Origin: Actinomadura craniellae
GTDB lineage: Bacteria; Actinomycetota; Actinomycetes; Streptosporangiales; Streptosporangiaceae
Direction of reading: 5' to 3'
Length of the DNA: 64,000 bases
Assembly: GCF_003289645.1 (NCBI RefSeq)
Contig: NZ_QLYX01000004.1
Location: forward strand, 186,001-250,000
In this document: positions 1 through 9,243 of the stretch, one piece after another
Layout of the letters: every line of letters begins with the position of its first letter
Position numbering within the stretch: position 1 is the first letter of the stretch
Made by a program: the position numbers and the translations under genes
Notes under the pieces: generated by a model
Databases searched by the model: none
What the model was told of the DNA's origin: nothing
Seen by the model: the letters and a program-made list of their open reading frames with translations, nothing else

Positions 1-1411
1 CGCGGGCTACACGCTGGGCGGCGCCGACATCCTCCGCCGCGCGATGGGCAAGAAGAAGAAGGAGGAGATGGACAAGCAGTGGGCCACCTTCTCCTCCGGC
101 ATGGTCGACAAGGGTTACACCGAGGAGATGGCCAAGGCCGTCTGGGACGTCCTCGAACCCTTCTCCAGCTATGGCTTCAACAAGTCCCACACCGCCGGAT
201 ACGGGCTCGTCTCCTACTGGACCGCGTACCTCAAGGCCAACTACCCGGCCGAGTACATGGCGGCGCTGCTCACCTCGGTCGGTACCAACAAGGACAAGAT
301 GGCGGTTTACCTGGCCGAATGCCGCCGGATGAAGGTCCAGGTGCTGCCGCCGTGCGTCAACGAGTCCAGCCTCCGGTTCGCCGCCGTCGGTGACGACGTC
401 CGCTTCGGCCTGGGCGCGGTCCAGAACGTCGGCGACGGCCCGATCAACGGGATCATCGGTGCCCGTAAGGAACACGGCAAGTACACCGATTTCAATGATT
501 TCCTCACCAAGGTCCCCGCGGTCGTCTGCAACAAGCGGACCATCGAATCGCTCATCAAGGCCGGCGCCTTCGACGGCCTCGGGCACGCCCGCATGGGCCT
601 GGTCCAGATCCACGACCAGGCCATCGACTCCGTCATCGACATCAAGAAGAAGGAGGCGATGGGCCAGGACTCGCTGTTCGGCGCCTTCGAGGACAGTGAC
701 GCCGCGACCGAGGCCTTCGCCATCACCGTCCCCTCAGCCGAATGGGACAAGAGGACCAAGCTCGCCTTCGAGCGGGAAATGCTCGGCCTCTACGTCTCCG
801 ACCATCCGCTCAACGGAGCCGAGCGCGTACTGGAACGCAACCGCGACTACAGCATCGCGCAGATCCTCAACCGGGACGCCGATCGCGAACGTGGCGAGAT
901 CCGCGTCGCCGGAATCATCTCCGGCGTCGACAAGAAGGTCACCAAGCAGGGCAACGTCTGGGCCATCCTCAAGATCGAAGACCACGACGGCTCGCTCGAA
1001 GTCCCCTGTTTCCCGGCCACCTACCAGCTCTACGGCGAGAACCTGGCTCCCGACCTCGTCGTCTCGGTCGTCGGCAAGATCCGCATCCGTGACAGCGGCG
1101 AAGACGCCAGTGTCAGTTTCAACGCCGTCGCCATCGAGTTCCTCGACATCTCCAACGTCCCCCAGGCCGGGGAACACGAACCCGTCGTCATCGCGCTCCG
1201 TGAGGCGAACGTCAACCGGGAACTCCTCGCCGAGCTGAAGCAGATGTTCCGCACCCATCGCGGCGACACCCCCGTCCACCTCATGGTCGAACGCCTCAAC
1301 CGCCGCAAGGTCCTCGTGAACCTTCCCGACCACAAGGTCAACCTCGCCAACGGAGCCTTCGTCGGTGACCTCAAGGTCCTCCTCGGCCCGACGGCGCTCG
1401 CCGACAGGTGA
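1..1411 (+). CDS. dnaE: DNA polymerase III subunit alpha, DnaE1 (3' part only)
   Basis: Catalytic subunit of the replicative DNA polymerase III holoenzyme. The reading frame is already open at base 2, so about 470 C-terminal residues are visible and the start lies outside the window. Seen: the segment SSYGFNKSHTAGYG typical of the alpha-subunit C-terminal half, a helix-hairpin-helix-like region (FNDFLTK to IKAGAFDGLG), then an OB-fold beginning IRVAGIISGV and containing GNVWAILKIED. The tail GDLKVLLGP resembles actinobacterial DnaE1. The polymerase active-site and PHP domains are outside the window. The gene ends 22 bp before the converging ABC permease gene. The replicative DnaE1 assignment, rather than DnaE2/ImuC, rests on this C-terminal region and is fairly secure. 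Confidence 0.93.
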   Translation, partial: AGYTLGGADILRRAMGKKKKEEMDKQWATFSSGMVDKGYTEEMAKAVWDVLEPFSSYGFNKSHTAGYGLVSYWTAYLKANYPAEYMAALLTSVGTNKDKMAVYLAECRRMKVQVLPPCVNESSLRFAAVGDDVRFGLGAVQNVGDGPINGIIGARKEHGKYTDFNDFLTKVPAVVCNKRTIESLIKAGAFDGLGHARMGLVQIHDQAIDSVIDIKKKEAMGQDSLFGAFEDSDAATEAFAITVPSAEWDKRTKLAFEREMLGLYVSDHPLNGAERVLERNRDYSIAQILNRDADRERGEIRVAGIISGVDKKVTKQGNVWAILKIEDHDGSLEVPCFPATYQLYGENLAPDLVVSVVGKIRIRDSGEDASVSFNAVAIEFLDISNVPQAGEHEPVVIALREANVNRELLAELKQMFRTHRGDTPVHLMVERLNRRKVLVNLPDHKVNLANGAFVGDLKVLLGPTALADR

Positions 1412-1433
1412 CCCTGGCCGGGAGGCCGGGGCC

Positions 1434-2150
1434 TCAGTCGGCGGTCGCCGCCGTCAGGGTGCCGAGCCGGCCTCCGGCCAGGAACGCGCCGCCGGCGACG
1501 ACCACGACCAGCAGGACGACCGCCACCGGCAGGCTCACCGCGGGGGTGATCCGGTCGGTGTCGGCGACGGCGTCGGCCACCGACAGGGCCCACTGCTGGA
1601 CGGACGCCGAGCGCGCCCCGGAGGCCAGGTTGCCGATCAGCGACTCCCAGACCAGGGCGTAGATCAGCCCGATCGTCACGGCGTTGCGGCTGATCACGGC
1701 CAGCGCCACGAAGATCGCGCAGTAGGCGGCCGCGCCCACCAGCGCCCCGGCGGTGAAGCCCGCGGTGAGCCCGCTGAAGGTGCCGGTGAGCAGTAGCCCG
1801 GTCAGCAGGGTGGGGATCACCGCGAACACGACCGCCAGGCCGAACGCCACGACCAGTTTCGTCGTGGTGATGACGGGCCGCGGGATCGGCTTGGTCAGGA
1901 TGTACATGATCTGACCGTCGTCGATCTCCGGCCCGATCACCCCGGTCCCCGCGATCAGGCAGAGCAGGGGCAGCAGCGTTCCCAGCACCAGGCTCTGCAG
2001 CACCCCGGCCGAGGTGCCGAGGTCGTTGTCCCCGGTCATCCGCAGTATGACGGCCAGCAGGATCGGCAGCGCGGGCAGCGCGAACAGCAGCAGCGCCCGC
2101 CGCCGGCCGAGCATGGCCCGCAGCGTGATGGCGGCGATCGTGGCGTTCAT
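1434..2150 (-). CDS. ABC-2 type transporter permease (second of cluster)
   Basis: Membrane subunit (238 aa) of an ABC exporter. Several hydrophobic stretches fit about six transmembrane helices, for example residues 19-38, 50-73 and 205-227. The segment GPEIDDGQIMYILTKPIPR after the second helix is the coupling-type motif seen in ABC-2/NosY-like permeases. It is the last gene of a four-gene minus-strand cluster; its ATG overlaps the stop of the upstream ATPase gene by 4 bp, so the two are translationally coupled and probably form one transporter. The substrate cannot be read from the sequence. The gene converges on dnaE with a short GC-rich spacer that shows no clear terminator. Confidence 0.85.
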   Translation of the reverse strand: MNATIAAITLRAMLGRRRALLLFALPALPILLAVILRMTGDNDLGTSAGVLQSLVLGTLLPLLCLIAGTGVIGPEIDDGQIMYILTKPIPRPVITTTKLVVAFGLAVVFAVIPTLLTGLLLTGTFSGLTAGFTAGALVGAAAYCAIFVALAVISRNAVTIGLIYALVWESLIGNLASGARSASVQQWALSVADAVADTDRITPAVSLPVAVVLLVVVVAGGAFLAGGRLGTLTAATAD

Positions 2151-3064
2151 CCGGCACCTCCGACCAGGTAGGAGAAGACGCTCTCCAGGGATTCGTCGGC
2201 GGGCGAGACCTCCAGCAGCCGGACGCCCTCCTTACGGGCGACCTGCGGCAGCAGCCAGGTGAACCGCCGGAAGTCGGTCGCCTCCACCCGCAGCCCCTGG
2301 CCGCTCAGTTCCACGCTGCGCGCCGAGCCGTCCGCGATGATCGCGGCGGCCAGCCGCCGGTCGTCGGCGGACCGCACCAGGAAGACGTGCGGCCGGTCGG
2401 TCATCAACCGCCGGATCGCCCGGAAGTCGCCGGAGGCCGCGTGCCGGCCCGCCACGATCACCTCGATGTGCGTGGCCAGCCGCTCCACCTCCTCCAGGAT
2501 GTGCGAGCTGAACAGCACGGTGCGGCCTTCGGCGGCCATCCGCCGGATCAGGTCCATCAGCTGGAGCCGCTGCCGGGGGTCCATCCCGTTGAAGGGTTCG
2601 TCGAGCAGCAGCACCGGCGGGTCGTGGACCAGCGCCGAGGCCATCTTGACCCGCTGTTTCATGCCCTTGGAGTACTTGCCGATCTCGCGGTCCTGGGCGG
2701 GCTCCATCTCGACCATGGCCAGCGCCCGCTGCGCCGCGGCGCCGGGATCGGGCAGCTTGTGCAGCTTGGCCATGGCCAGCACGAACTGCCGGCCGGTCAG
2801 GAAGTCGTAGGCGCTCTCGCGCTCGGGGACCAGCCCGACATGCCGGTAGATCTGCGGGTTCTTCCAGATGGTCGCGCCGTCCAGCTCGATCGTGCCGGTG
2901 GACGGCGGCAGGAAGCCGCCCATCATGTGGATCAGCGTGGACTTGCCCGCCCCGTTGGGGCCGAGCAGCCCGGTCACCCCGGGCCCGATGGTCATGGAGA
3001 TCCCGTTCACCGCGACCACGTTCCCGTACCAGCGGGACACCTGGTCGAGCCGCAACTCGCTCAT
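2147..3064 (-). CDS. ABC transporter ATP-binding protein (second of cluster)
   Basis: Nucleotide-binding subunit (305 aa). Walker A GPNGAGKST is at residues 35-43, the signature is the variant YSKGMKQR (131-138) instead of LSGGQ, Walker B VLLLDEP is at 151-157, and the switch histidine is in SSH (about 188). The YSxGMxQR signature is usual for ATPases paired with ABC-2 permeases. A C-terminal extension of about 90 residues follows the NBD. It overlaps the neighbouring permease genes by 4 bp on both sides. Its partner is most likely the 1434-2150 permease. The substrate is unknown; related clusters are annotated as multidrug or lipid exporters, but nothing here decides this. Confidence 0.9.
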   Translation of the reverse strand: MSELRLDQVSRWYGNVVAVNGISMTIGPGVTGLLGPNGAGKSTLIHMMGGFLPPSTGTIELDGATIWKNPQIYRHVGLVPERESAYDFLTGRQFVLAMAKLHKLPDPGAAAQRALAMVEMEPAQDREIGKYSKGMKQRVKMASALVHDPPVLLLDEPFNGMDPRQRLQLMDLIRRMAAEGRTVLFSSHILEEVERLATHIEVIVAGRHAASGDFRAIRRLMTDRPHVFLVRSADDRRLAAAIIADGSARSVELSGQGLRVEATDFRRFTWLLPQVARKEGVRLLEVSPADESLESVFSYLVGGAG

Positions 3065-3987
3065 GAGAGACCGGCCTTCCGGAAGCGCAGGGACAGGACG
3101 GCGACCGCACCGGCCACCAGGAGCGCGCAGAGCGCCAGCGCCACCGGGCCGCCCCAGGGCCCGGGCGGCACCGCGACGGCCGCCTTCTCCGCACCCAGCA
3201 GCCGCACCTGCACGGCGTCAACGAGGTTGAACGGGGCGAACAGCCCCGCCCAGCCGGCCAGTTCGAAGTTGGTGCGCGCCTCGGCGATGCCCTGCACGAT
3301 GAGCACCATCGTGCTGCTCACCATGTAGACGGCGATCACCGCGGCCACCCCGAAGCCGCGGCGCGGCGTGAAGGCCGCGATCACCAGCGCGATGGCGGCC
3401 AGCACCAGGGCGAAGAGCACGCATCCCAGCAGGGCGCCGAGGTAGTGCAGCACGTGATCGCCCAGCGGCATCGCCCGGGCGACCTCGCCGTCCGGCATGA
3501 CGAGCGGCTTCATCTTGTCGGCCCGGGTGACCAGCGCCCCGACGAAGAGCACCGTCACCGGGACGGCCAGCAGCACGAACAACGCCGTGGCGAACGCGCC
3601 GACCTTGGCCAGCGTGAAGTCCGGCGGGACGACCGGCCGGGAGAAGTACAGCGGCACCACGCGGAAACGCAGCTCCCGGGAGGCGATCACCGGTGCCTGG
3701 GTGGCCAGGAAGATCGCCACCACCACCTGCATGATCGTCGCGTACTGGGAGTACACGATCAGGGTGTTCGGCTCCTTGGTGATGGCCAGCACCGCCACGC
3801 TGCCGGCCGCCGGCAGCAGCATCATCGCCGCCAGCAGGAACGGCATCACCTTGGCCCGCGCCGGCCGGCCCAGCCCGTAGGCGGCCCGCAGGTTGTGCAC
3901 GTACAGCGACCGGATGATGTAGGCCCGGCCCAGCCGTCGGCCCTCGTAGTGCCGGTAGCCGATGTCGTGGATCGCGCCCAGCGTCAC
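3061..3987 (-). CDS. ABC transporter permease (first of cluster)
   Basis: Membrane protein of 308 aa with a cytoplasmic N-terminus (HDIGYRHYEGRRLGRAYIIR) followed by about six hydrophobic segments, among them residues 49-70 (FLLAAMMLLPAAG) and 137-156. The motif SRELRFRVVPLYFSRPV after the second segment is the ABC-2 type coupling region. The start ATG overlaps the stop of the first ATPase gene by 4 bp and its own stop overlaps the second ATPase gene. Order in the transcript is ATPase-permease-ATPase-permease, so either two transporters or one heteromeric transporter is made. The substrate is unknown. Confidence 0.85.
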   Translation of the reverse strand: MTLGAIHDIGYRHYEGRRLGRAYIIRSLYVHNLRAAYGLGRPARAKVMPFLLAAMMLLPAAGSVAVLAITKEPNTLIVYSQYATIMQVVVAIFLATQAPVIASRELRFRVVPLYFSRPVVPPDFTLAKVGAFATALFVLLAVPVTVLFVGALVTRADKMKPLVMPDGEVARAMPLGDHVLHYLGALLGCVLFALVLAAIALVIAAFTPRRGFGVAAVIAVYMVSSTMVLIVQGIAEARTNFELAGWAGLFAPFNLVDAVQVRLLGAEKAAVAVPPGPWGGPVALALCALLVAGAVAVLSLRFRKAGLS

Positions 3988-4874
3988 CGGAACACCTCCT
4001 CGATGTGGTGGCGGCGCTGCTCCAGCCGGATCAGGCCCACCCCGAGCTCGGCGACGCCGTCCCGGATCAGGTCGTAGGTGCCCTCGTCGGCGATGTCGAC
4101 CAGCAGGTGCCGGCCCTCGGGGCGGACGGCCAGCCCGGCGGTGGCGAGCCGCTGCCCGAGCGCGTCGCGCTCCTCCTCCACCTCGACCACCAGCACGCCG
4201 CTGACCTCGGTGAACGAGTCGACCGCCGAGGAGCGCAGCAGCCGGCCGCCGTCGATGACGACCACGTGGTCGCAGATGCGTTCCAGCTCGCCGAGCAGGT
4301 GCGAGGTGACGAGCACGCTGATCCCGAACTCGGTGCCGACCCGGCGGATCAGCGCCAGCATCTCGTCCCGGCCGGCCGGGTCGAGCCCGTTGGTCGGCTC
4401 GTCGAGGAAGACCAGCTGGGGGTCGTGCACCAGGGCCTGGGCCAGCTTGACCCGCTGCCGCATCCCGGTGGAGTAGCCCCCGATGGGCCGGTAGCGCTCC
4501 TCGTACAGGCCCACGTGGCGCAGCGTGTCGGCGGCCCGCTCACGGGCCGCGGTGGGGGGCAGGCCGCACATCCGGGCCAGGTGCACCACCAGTTCGGTGG
4601 CGGAGACGTCGGGCGGCAGGCAGTCGTACTCGGGCATGTAGCCGACCCGTTCCCGGATCAGCGGCCCCTGCCCGGCCACGTCGAGATCGAGCACGGCGGC
4701 CTGGCCGGAGGTCGGCGGTAGCAGCCCGAGCAGGATCTTGATCAGTGTGGACTTGCCCGCGCCGTTGGCCCCGACGAGCCCGACGACCCCGGGTTCCACG
4801 GCGAGGCTCAGGTCGTTCAGTGCGGTGAACCCCCCGAACCTCATCGTGAGGTTCTGGGTGGCGATGATCGGCAT
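3984..4874 (-). CDS. ABC transporter ATP-binding protein (first of cluster)
   Basis: Nucleotide-binding subunit (296 aa) and first gene of the four-gene ABC cluster. Walker A GANGAGKST is at residues 35-43, the signature variant YSTGMRQR at 134-141, Walker B LVFLDEP at 154-160, and the switch histidine is H192 in TSH. It is about 50% similar by eye to the second ATPase in the cluster, so the cluster looks like a duplicated ATPase-permease pair. The C-terminal 80 residues form a small extra domain of unknown role. It begins 48 bp from the DUF389 gene on the same strand, which leaves little room for a separate promoter, so read-through from that gene is possible. Confidence 0.9.
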   Translation of the reverse strand: MPIIATQNLTMRFGGFTALNDLSLAVEPGVVGLVGANGAGKSTLIKILLGLLPPTSGQAAVLDLDVAGQGPLIRERVGYMPEYDCLPPDVSATELVVHLARMCGLPPTAARERAADTLRHVGLYEERYRPIGGYSTGMRQRVKLAQALVHDPQLVFLDEPTNGLDPAGRDEMLALIRRVGTEFGISVLVTSHLLGELERICDHVVVIDGGRLLRSSAVDSFTEVSGVLVVEVEEERDALGQRLATAGLAVRPEGRHLLVDIADEGTYDLIRDGVAELGVGLIRLEQRRHHIEEVFR

Positions 4875-4922
4875 GCCCCGAACCTAGTGGGAACGTACCG
4901 CTCCCGTCGTCACCCGGAAGGA

Positions 4923-5888
4923 CTAGCCGGTACCGTCCTTCGGACGCATTTTCGTTCGCCTTTGGGCAAACCCCCATGCCGCCCGTTGGACGACCATGGT
5001 CGCGACCCCGGCAATGACCATGCCGACCAGGTTCACCAGCAGTTGCACCGCCGAGCCCGCCACCTCCGACCAGTGCCGCAACGCGACGGCCACGGCGATG
5101 TTGCCCGCCGCGGGGACGGTCGTGACCGAGATGAACACCCCGACCAGCGACGACGACTTGTCCGCCGTCAGGGCCAGCACCCCGGCCGCCCCGGCCAGCA
5201 CCGCCACGATGAACGACCAGCGGTCCGGTTCGTACACGAACCCGGTCAGCGGGCGGGCGTCCGGCAGCTCGGCCAGTTCGATCACGCCGGTCCACCGGCC
5301 GAGCAGCGCGCAGACATAGGTGATCGCGATCGCCACCGCGAAGCCCACGGCCAGCGTGCGCAGCGCGCCCGCGACCCGGCCCGGCTTCCAGAAGACCAGC
5401 CCGAACGCGATCGCCGCCACCGCGCCGAACTCCGGGCCGAGCACCATGGCGCCCACGATGAGGATCGGCGAGTCGAGCAGCGCGGCGATCCCGGCGAGCA
5501 GGGTCGCCAGCGTCAGGAACGCGATGAACGACCAGGTCAGATCGGCCGCGTCGGCGGTCCGCTGGTCGAGGTCGGCCCAGACCACCGCGTCGTCGGGGGC
5601 GCCCGGGGCGCGCCGTTCGGCGTCCTCGGCGGCCTTCGACAGCGAGATGTCGATGTGTTCCAGCGTCAGCGAGCCGTCGCGGTCCAGCCGCAGGCTGCGC
5701 AGCGCGGCCAGGATCTCGTTGGCGGACTCCCGGGCGATGTCGGCGGTGACGACGTCGCCCGCGGGGTCCCGGGCCGCCCCGGAGAACACCGCGATATGGG
5801 TCGCGCCGGGATTCCCGGCGAGGACCGTGCACACCTGTTCGGTCCGGTCCTTGGGCACGATGGCCTGCAAGCGCAGCACGGCGCCCAT
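4923..5888 (-). CDS. DUF389 family membrane protein
   Basis: Integral membrane protein of unknown function, 321 aa from the chosen ATG at 5888. The frame stays open to 6032, but the extra 48 residues are Arg/Pro-rich, unlike the family, and would run over the divergent gene. The N-terminal ~135 residues are soluble (starts MGAVLRLQAIVPKDR). Six or more transmembrane helices follow, including the DUF389 hallmark DSPILIVGAMVLGPEFG near residue 165, then GVFISVTTVPAAGNIAVAVA and a C-terminal helix. The tail is basic (QRRTKMRPK). DUF389 proteins have no settled function. It lies directly upstream of the ABC cluster on the same strand. Confidence 0.82.
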   Translation of the reverse strand: MGAVLRLQAIVPKDRTEQVCTVLAGNPGATHIAVFSGAARDPAGDVVTADIARESANEILAALRSLRLDRDGSLTLEHIDISLSKAAEDAERRAPGAPDDAVVWADLDQRTADAADLTWSFIAFLTLATLLAGIAALLDSPILIVGAMVLGPEFGAVAAIAFGLVFWKPGRVAGALRTLAVGFAVAIAITYVCALLGRWTGVIELAELPDARPLTGFVYEPDRWSFIVAVLAGAAGVLALTADKSSSLVGVFISVTTVPAAGNIAVAVALRHWSEVAGSAVQLLVNLVGMVIAGVATMVVQRAAWGFAQRRTKMRPKDGTG

Positions 5889-5992
5889 GGTGCCAGGACG
5901 GGACGGGCCGCGGGAGGGTTCCCGAGCTGCGCGAGTTTCGTCCGGACATGCTGGGCATATCCGACGTAGCTTCGGGCCAAGAAAGGCAGAAA

Positions 5993-6649
5993 ATGACTCG
6001 GTGGCTCCCCGCACTGGCCGCGGGAACGGCACTGGCGGCGGCCCTCACCGGCTGCGCGGTCGAGGTGGAGGGCACGGGCGGCGGCACCGACCGGACGCCC
6101 GACCGGCGCGGCGCGGCGGCCGCCCGGGCCGACCTGAAGGACCTGCGCACCGCGGCCGAGGGCAGCGGCTCCGGATACGAGCGCGAGCGGTTCGGGGTGC
6201 GCTGGAAGGACATCGACCGCAACGGCTGCGACCAGCGCAACGACGTCCTGGCCCGCGACCTGGAGAAGATCGAGAAGCGCGGCGACTGCGTCGTGGTGAG
6301 CGGCCTGCTGCACGACCCCTACAGCGGCAAGGACATCACGTTCAGCAAGTCGGACGCCGACGAGGTGCAGATCGACCACCTCTACCCGCTGGCACTGGCC
6401 TGGCGGATGGGCGCCGACGACTGGCCCGCCGACCGGCGCGAGCGGTTCGCCAACGACCACGACAACCTGCTGGCCGTCTGGGGCGTCCCGAACCGGCAGA
6501 AAAGCGACTCGGGCCCCGGCGAGTGGAAGCCGCAGCGCGACTTCCAGTGCACCTACGCGATCAGGTACATCGCCGTGGCCGACGAGTACGCCCTCCCCGT
6601 CACCCGCACCGACCGCACCGCCCTGGACGGCTTCCTCGACCGCTGCTGA
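5993..6649 (+). CDS. secreted lipoprotein with DUF1524 (HNH-type) nuclease domain
   Basis: Predicted surface-anchored nuclease-like lipoprotein, 218 aa. ATG at 5993 follows a GAAAGG ribosome-binding site. The signal peptide ends in lipobox LTGC, making Cys21 the lipidated residue. The C-terminal domain carries the DUF1524 pattern: VQIDHLYPLA (D128-H129), FANDHDNLLAV and NRQKSDSGPGEWKP. This is the His-Asn-rich HNH/beta-beta-alpha metal arrangement found in many actinobacterial secreted nucleases. Cysteines near residues 77 and 100 could form a disulfide outside the cell. It diverges from the DUF389 gene across a spacer of about 100 bp and converges on glmM with an 11-bp gap. Nuclease activity is inferred from the family and is not proven. 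Confidence 0.85.
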   Translation: MTRWLPALAAGTALAAALTGCAVEVEGTGGGTDRTPDRRGAAAARADLKDLRTAAEGSGSGYERERFGVRWKDIDRNGCDQRNDVLARDLEKIEKRGDCVVVSGLLHDPYSGKDITFSKSDADEVQIDHLYPLALAWRMGADDWPADRRERFANDHDNLLAVWGVPNRQKSDSGPGEWKPQRDFQCTYAIRYIAVADEYALPVTRTDRTALDGFLDRC

Positions 6650-6660
6650 GCCCGCCCGGG

Positions 6661-8010
6661 TCACCCGGAGGCGAGCTCCGCGCGGACCACGTCAGCGAGC
6701 CGCTCAGCGACCGTCTGGGCCTGCTCCTGGCTCGCCGCCTCCACCATGACGCGGACCATCGGCTCGGTGCCGCTGGGCCGGATCAGCACCCGGCCGGTGT
6801 CGCCCAGCTCCGCCTCGGCCGCCGAGATCGCCTCGGCCAGCACGGGGTCGGTCGCGGCCCGCGCTTTGTCGACGCCCCGGACGTTGACCAGCACCTGCGG
6901 CAGCCGGGTCATGACCTTGGCCAGCTCGTCCAGCGGGCGGCCCCGCCGGGCCACCGCCGCCAGCAGGTGCAGGCCGGTCAGCACGCCGTCGCCGGTGGTG
7001 GCGTGGTCCAGCATGATGACGTGGCCCGACTGCTCGCCGCCGAAGCCGAAGCCGCCCTCCTTCATCGCCTCCAGCACGTAGCGGTCGCCGACCGCGGTCT
7101 CGATCACGGCGATCCCCGCCTCCCGCATGGCGATCTTGAAACCGAGGTTCGACATCACCGTGGCCACCACGGTGTCGTCGGCCAGCCGGCCCGCCTCGCG
7201 CAGTTCCAGCGCCAGGATCGCCATGATCTGGTCGCCGTCGACCGTCTCGCCGGCGGCGGTCACCGCCAGGCAGCGGTCGGCGTCGCCGTCGTAGGCGATC
7301 CCCGCGTGCGCGCCGTGCTCGACCACCGCGGCCTGCAGCGCGGCCAGGTGGGTGGAGCCGCAGCCCGCGTTGATGTTGAGGCCGTCAGGCGCGACTCCGA
7401 TGGCGACCACGTCGGCCCCGGCCCGGCGCAGCGCCTCCGGCGCGACGGCGGACGCGGCCCCGTGGGCGCAGTCGACCACCACCCGCACACCGTCGAGCGA
7501 CCCGGGCAGCGTGGACACCAGGTGCGCCGCGTACTGCTCGACCGCGCCGAACGCGTCGCGCACCCGGCCGACCCCGGCACCGGTCGGCGGCTCCCAGGCC
7601 TCGCCCAGGTGCGCCTCGATGCTGTCCTCGATCTCGTCGGCGAGCTTGTAGCCGCTGCGGTCGAAGAACTTGATGCCGTTGTCGGGCGCGGCGTTGTGCG
7701 ACGCCGACAGCATCACCCCGAGGTCGGCGTCCAGCGCCCTGGTCAGGTACGCCACCGCCGGGGTCGGCGCCACCCCGACGCGCAGCACGTCCACCCCCGC
7801 GCTGGCCAGCCCGGCGACCACGGCCGCCTCCAGGAACTCACCCGAGGCCCGCGGGTCGCGTCCCACCACGGCCACCGGCCGGTGCCCCGCGAAGGCCCCG
7901 GCCTCCCCCAGGACCCGGGCCGCGGCGACGGACAGATCCATCGCGAGCGACGCGGTGAGATCACGGTTGGCGACCCCGCGGATGCCATCGGTGCCGAAGA
8001 GACGACCCAC
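6661..8010 (-). CDS. glmM: phosphoglucosamine mutase
   Basis: Converts glucosamine-6-phosphate to glucosamine-1-phosphate, the step before GlmU on the way to UDP-GlcNAc and peptidoglycan. At 449 aa it is of normal family length. Seen: N-terminal FGTDGIRG, the phosphoserine loop SASHN (active Ser104), the Mg2+ loop DGDAD at 241-245, the sugar-binding loop GGEQSGH at 324-330, and the phosphate-binding RPSGTEP at 411-417. All catalytic elements are intact. It follows rplM-rpsI on the same strand, an order common in actinobacteria, but the rpsI terminator hairpin at 8100-8134 lies between them, so it is probably transcribed from its own promoter in 8011-8099. Confidence 0.97.
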   Translation of the reverse strand: MGRLFGTDGIRGVANRDLTASLAMDLSVAAARVLGEAGAFAGHRPVAVVGRDPRASGEFLEAAVVAGLASAGVDVLRVGVAPTPAVAYLTRALDADLGVMLSASHNAAPDNGIKFFDRSGYKLADEIEDSIEAHLGEAWEPPTGAGVGRVRDAFGAVEQYAAHLVSTLPGSLDGVRVVVDCAHGAASAVAPEALRRAGADVVAIGVAPDGLNINAGCGSTHLAALQAAVVEHGAHAGIAYDGDADRCLAVTAAGETVDGDQIMAILALELREAGRLADDTVVATVMSNLGFKIAMREAGIAVIETAVGDRYVLEAMKEGGFGFGGEQSGHVIMLDHATTGDGVLTGLHLLAAVARRGRPLDELAKVMTRLPQVLVNVRGVDKARAATDPVLAEAISAAEAELGDTGRVLIRPSGTEPMVRVMVEAASQEQAQTVAERLADVVRAELASG

Positions 8011-8099
8011 AACTCACTCCAGATGTACAGGTCAATGACTACAGTCCGGAACGTTCCGTTTGCGCAGTCACACTAACCCCGAAAACGGGTGTGTACATG

Positions 8100-8134
8100 C
8101 GAACGGACCGTCGCATGGTGCGACGGCCCGTTCG
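8100..8134 (-). terminator. hairpin terminator after rpsI
   Basis: Inverted repeat with 15-nt arms (CGAACGGACCGTCGC and GCGACGGCCCGTTCG) and a 5-nt loop, 18 bp after the rpsI stop. The one imperfect position is an A-C mismatch in plus-strand RNA but a G-U pair in minus-strand RNA, which fits a terminator for rpsI. There is no U-tract. Confidence 0.7.
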
Positions 8135-8152
8135 GCGGAAAGGTTCGTTTCG

Positions 8153-8677
8153 TCAGCGCTTGCTGTACTGCGGAGCCTTACGCGCCTTCTTGAGACCGGC
8201 CTTCTTCCGCTCCTTCACCCGCGCGTCGCGGGTGAGGAAGCCGGCCTTCTTGAGCGCGGGGCGGTGCTCGATGTCGGAGAACTGCAGCGCCCGGGCGATG
8301 CCCAGCCGCAGCGCACCGGCCTGGCCCGTCACGCCGCCGCCGTGGATGCGGGCGATGACGTCCCACTGGCCCTCGGTGCCGAGCAGCACGAACGGCTCGT
8401 TGACGATCTGCTGGTGCACCTTGTTCGGGAAGTACTGGTCGAGCGACTGCCCGTTGATCGTCCAGTTGCCCGTGCCCGGCACGATGCGGACGCGCGCGAT
8501 GGCCTGCTTGCGGCGGCCGGTGCCCGCGGCGGGGCCGGCGGCGACCGGCTGCGGGACGTACTCCTCGGCGACCTCGGGGCTCTCGGTGGTGTACTCCGAG
8601 GGCACCTCTTCGGAGTACGTGTCGTACTCCTCGCCCTCGCCCTCGACGGGCGTCTCGATGCCGCTGTTCTCGGCCAC
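8153..8677 (-). CDS. rpsI: 30S ribosomal protein S9
   Basis: Small-subunit protein whose C-terminal tail reaches the P-site tRNA. 174 aa; the conserved core starts at [13 protein letters not shown] (about residue 51) and ends with the canonical APQYSKR tail, fully preserved. The first ~50 residues are an acidic, Glu/Tyr-rich extension absent from E. coli S9 but usual in actinobacteria. It is second in the rplM-rpsI operon, 107 bp downstream of rplM; that spacer contains a hairpin at 8751-8775. Confidence 0.97.
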   Translation of the reverse strand: MAENSGIETPVEGEGEEYDTYSEEVPSEYTTESPEVAEEYVPQPVAAGPAAGTGRRKQAIARVRIVPGTGNWTINGQSLDQYFPNKVHQQIVNEPFVLLGTEGQWDVIARIHGGGVTGQAGALRLGIARALQFSDIEHRPALKKAGFLTRDARVKERKKAGLKKARKAPQYSKR

Positions 8678-8750
8678 TGTTCTCCTAGGGGTCTTCTAGC
8701 CAGGGCGGCGGACCCGGTGGACGGGCACCCCGGCGGCCTCTGTTGGGAAA

Positions 8751-8775
8751 CGGCGCGCCCCTGGGGGACGCGCCG
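8751..8775 (-). other. hairpin in the rplM-rpsI spacer
   Basis: Arms CGGCGCG and CGCGCCG enclose a second CCCC/GGGG stem with a one-base bulge, giving a compact GC-rich hairpin just after the rplM stop (8785). It may be a partial terminator or an RNA-stability/processing element that sets the S9 to L13 ratio; the role is inferred. Confidence 0.45.
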
Positions 8776-8784
8776 CCGGTGCGG

Positions 8785-9243
8785 TTACTGCGCGATCTGG
8801 GTGATCTCGAACGGCACCGGCTGCTGCGCCTGGTGCGGGTGCTCGGGACCGGAGTAGATCTTCACCTTGCCGAGCATCTTCCGGCCCAGCGAGTTCTTGG
8901 GGAGCATGCCCCTGATCGCCTTCTCCACCGCGCGCTCGGGGCGCGTGGCGAGCAGGTCGGAGTAGGCCACGGAGCGGAGCCCGCCCGGGTAGCCCGAGTG
9001 GCGGTAGGCGCGCTTCTGCTCCAGCTTCTTGCCGGTCAGCGCCACCTTGTCGGCGTTCACGATGATGACGAAGTCACCCGTGTCGGCGTGCGGGGCGTAG
9101 ATCGGCTTGTGCTTCCCCCGCAGCAGGATCGCGACCTGGCTGGCAAGGCGACCCAGCACGACATCGGTCGCGTCGATGACGTACCACTGACGCTGCACGT
9201 CAGCGGGCTTAGGGGTGTACGTGCGCACGGTCGTAGCCTTCAT
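8785..9243 (-). CDS. rplM: 50S ribosomal protein L13
   Basis: Early-assembly 50S protein. 152 aa from the ATG at 9243, chosen because a GAAAGA Shine-Dalgarno precedes it; the frame continues upstream, including an ATG at 9288 with no good SD, but those residues are not family-like. The core [36 protein letters not shown] and [10 protein letters not shown] motifs are intact. It is first gene of the rplM-rpsI operon, with a good promoter candidate at 9355-9384, giving a leader of roughly 105 nt. Confidence 0.96.
   Translation of the reverse strand: MKATTVRTYTPKPADVQRQWYVIDATDVVLGRLASQVAILLRGKHKPIYAPHADTGDFVIIVNADKVALTGKKLEQKRAYRHSGYPGGLRSVAYSDLLATRPERAVEKAIRGMLPKNSLGRKMLGKVKIYSGPEHPHQAQQPVPFEITQIAQ

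Noticed and set aside
5889-6032. N-terminal extension of the DUF389 protein to 6032
   Set aside because: It would overlap the divergent nuclease gene and is not family-like; start set at 5888.
5320-8076. 918-codon plus-strand open frame across DUF389, nuclease and glmM genes
   Set aside because: Overlaps three well-supported genes; Arg/Ala/Pro-rich shadow sequence.
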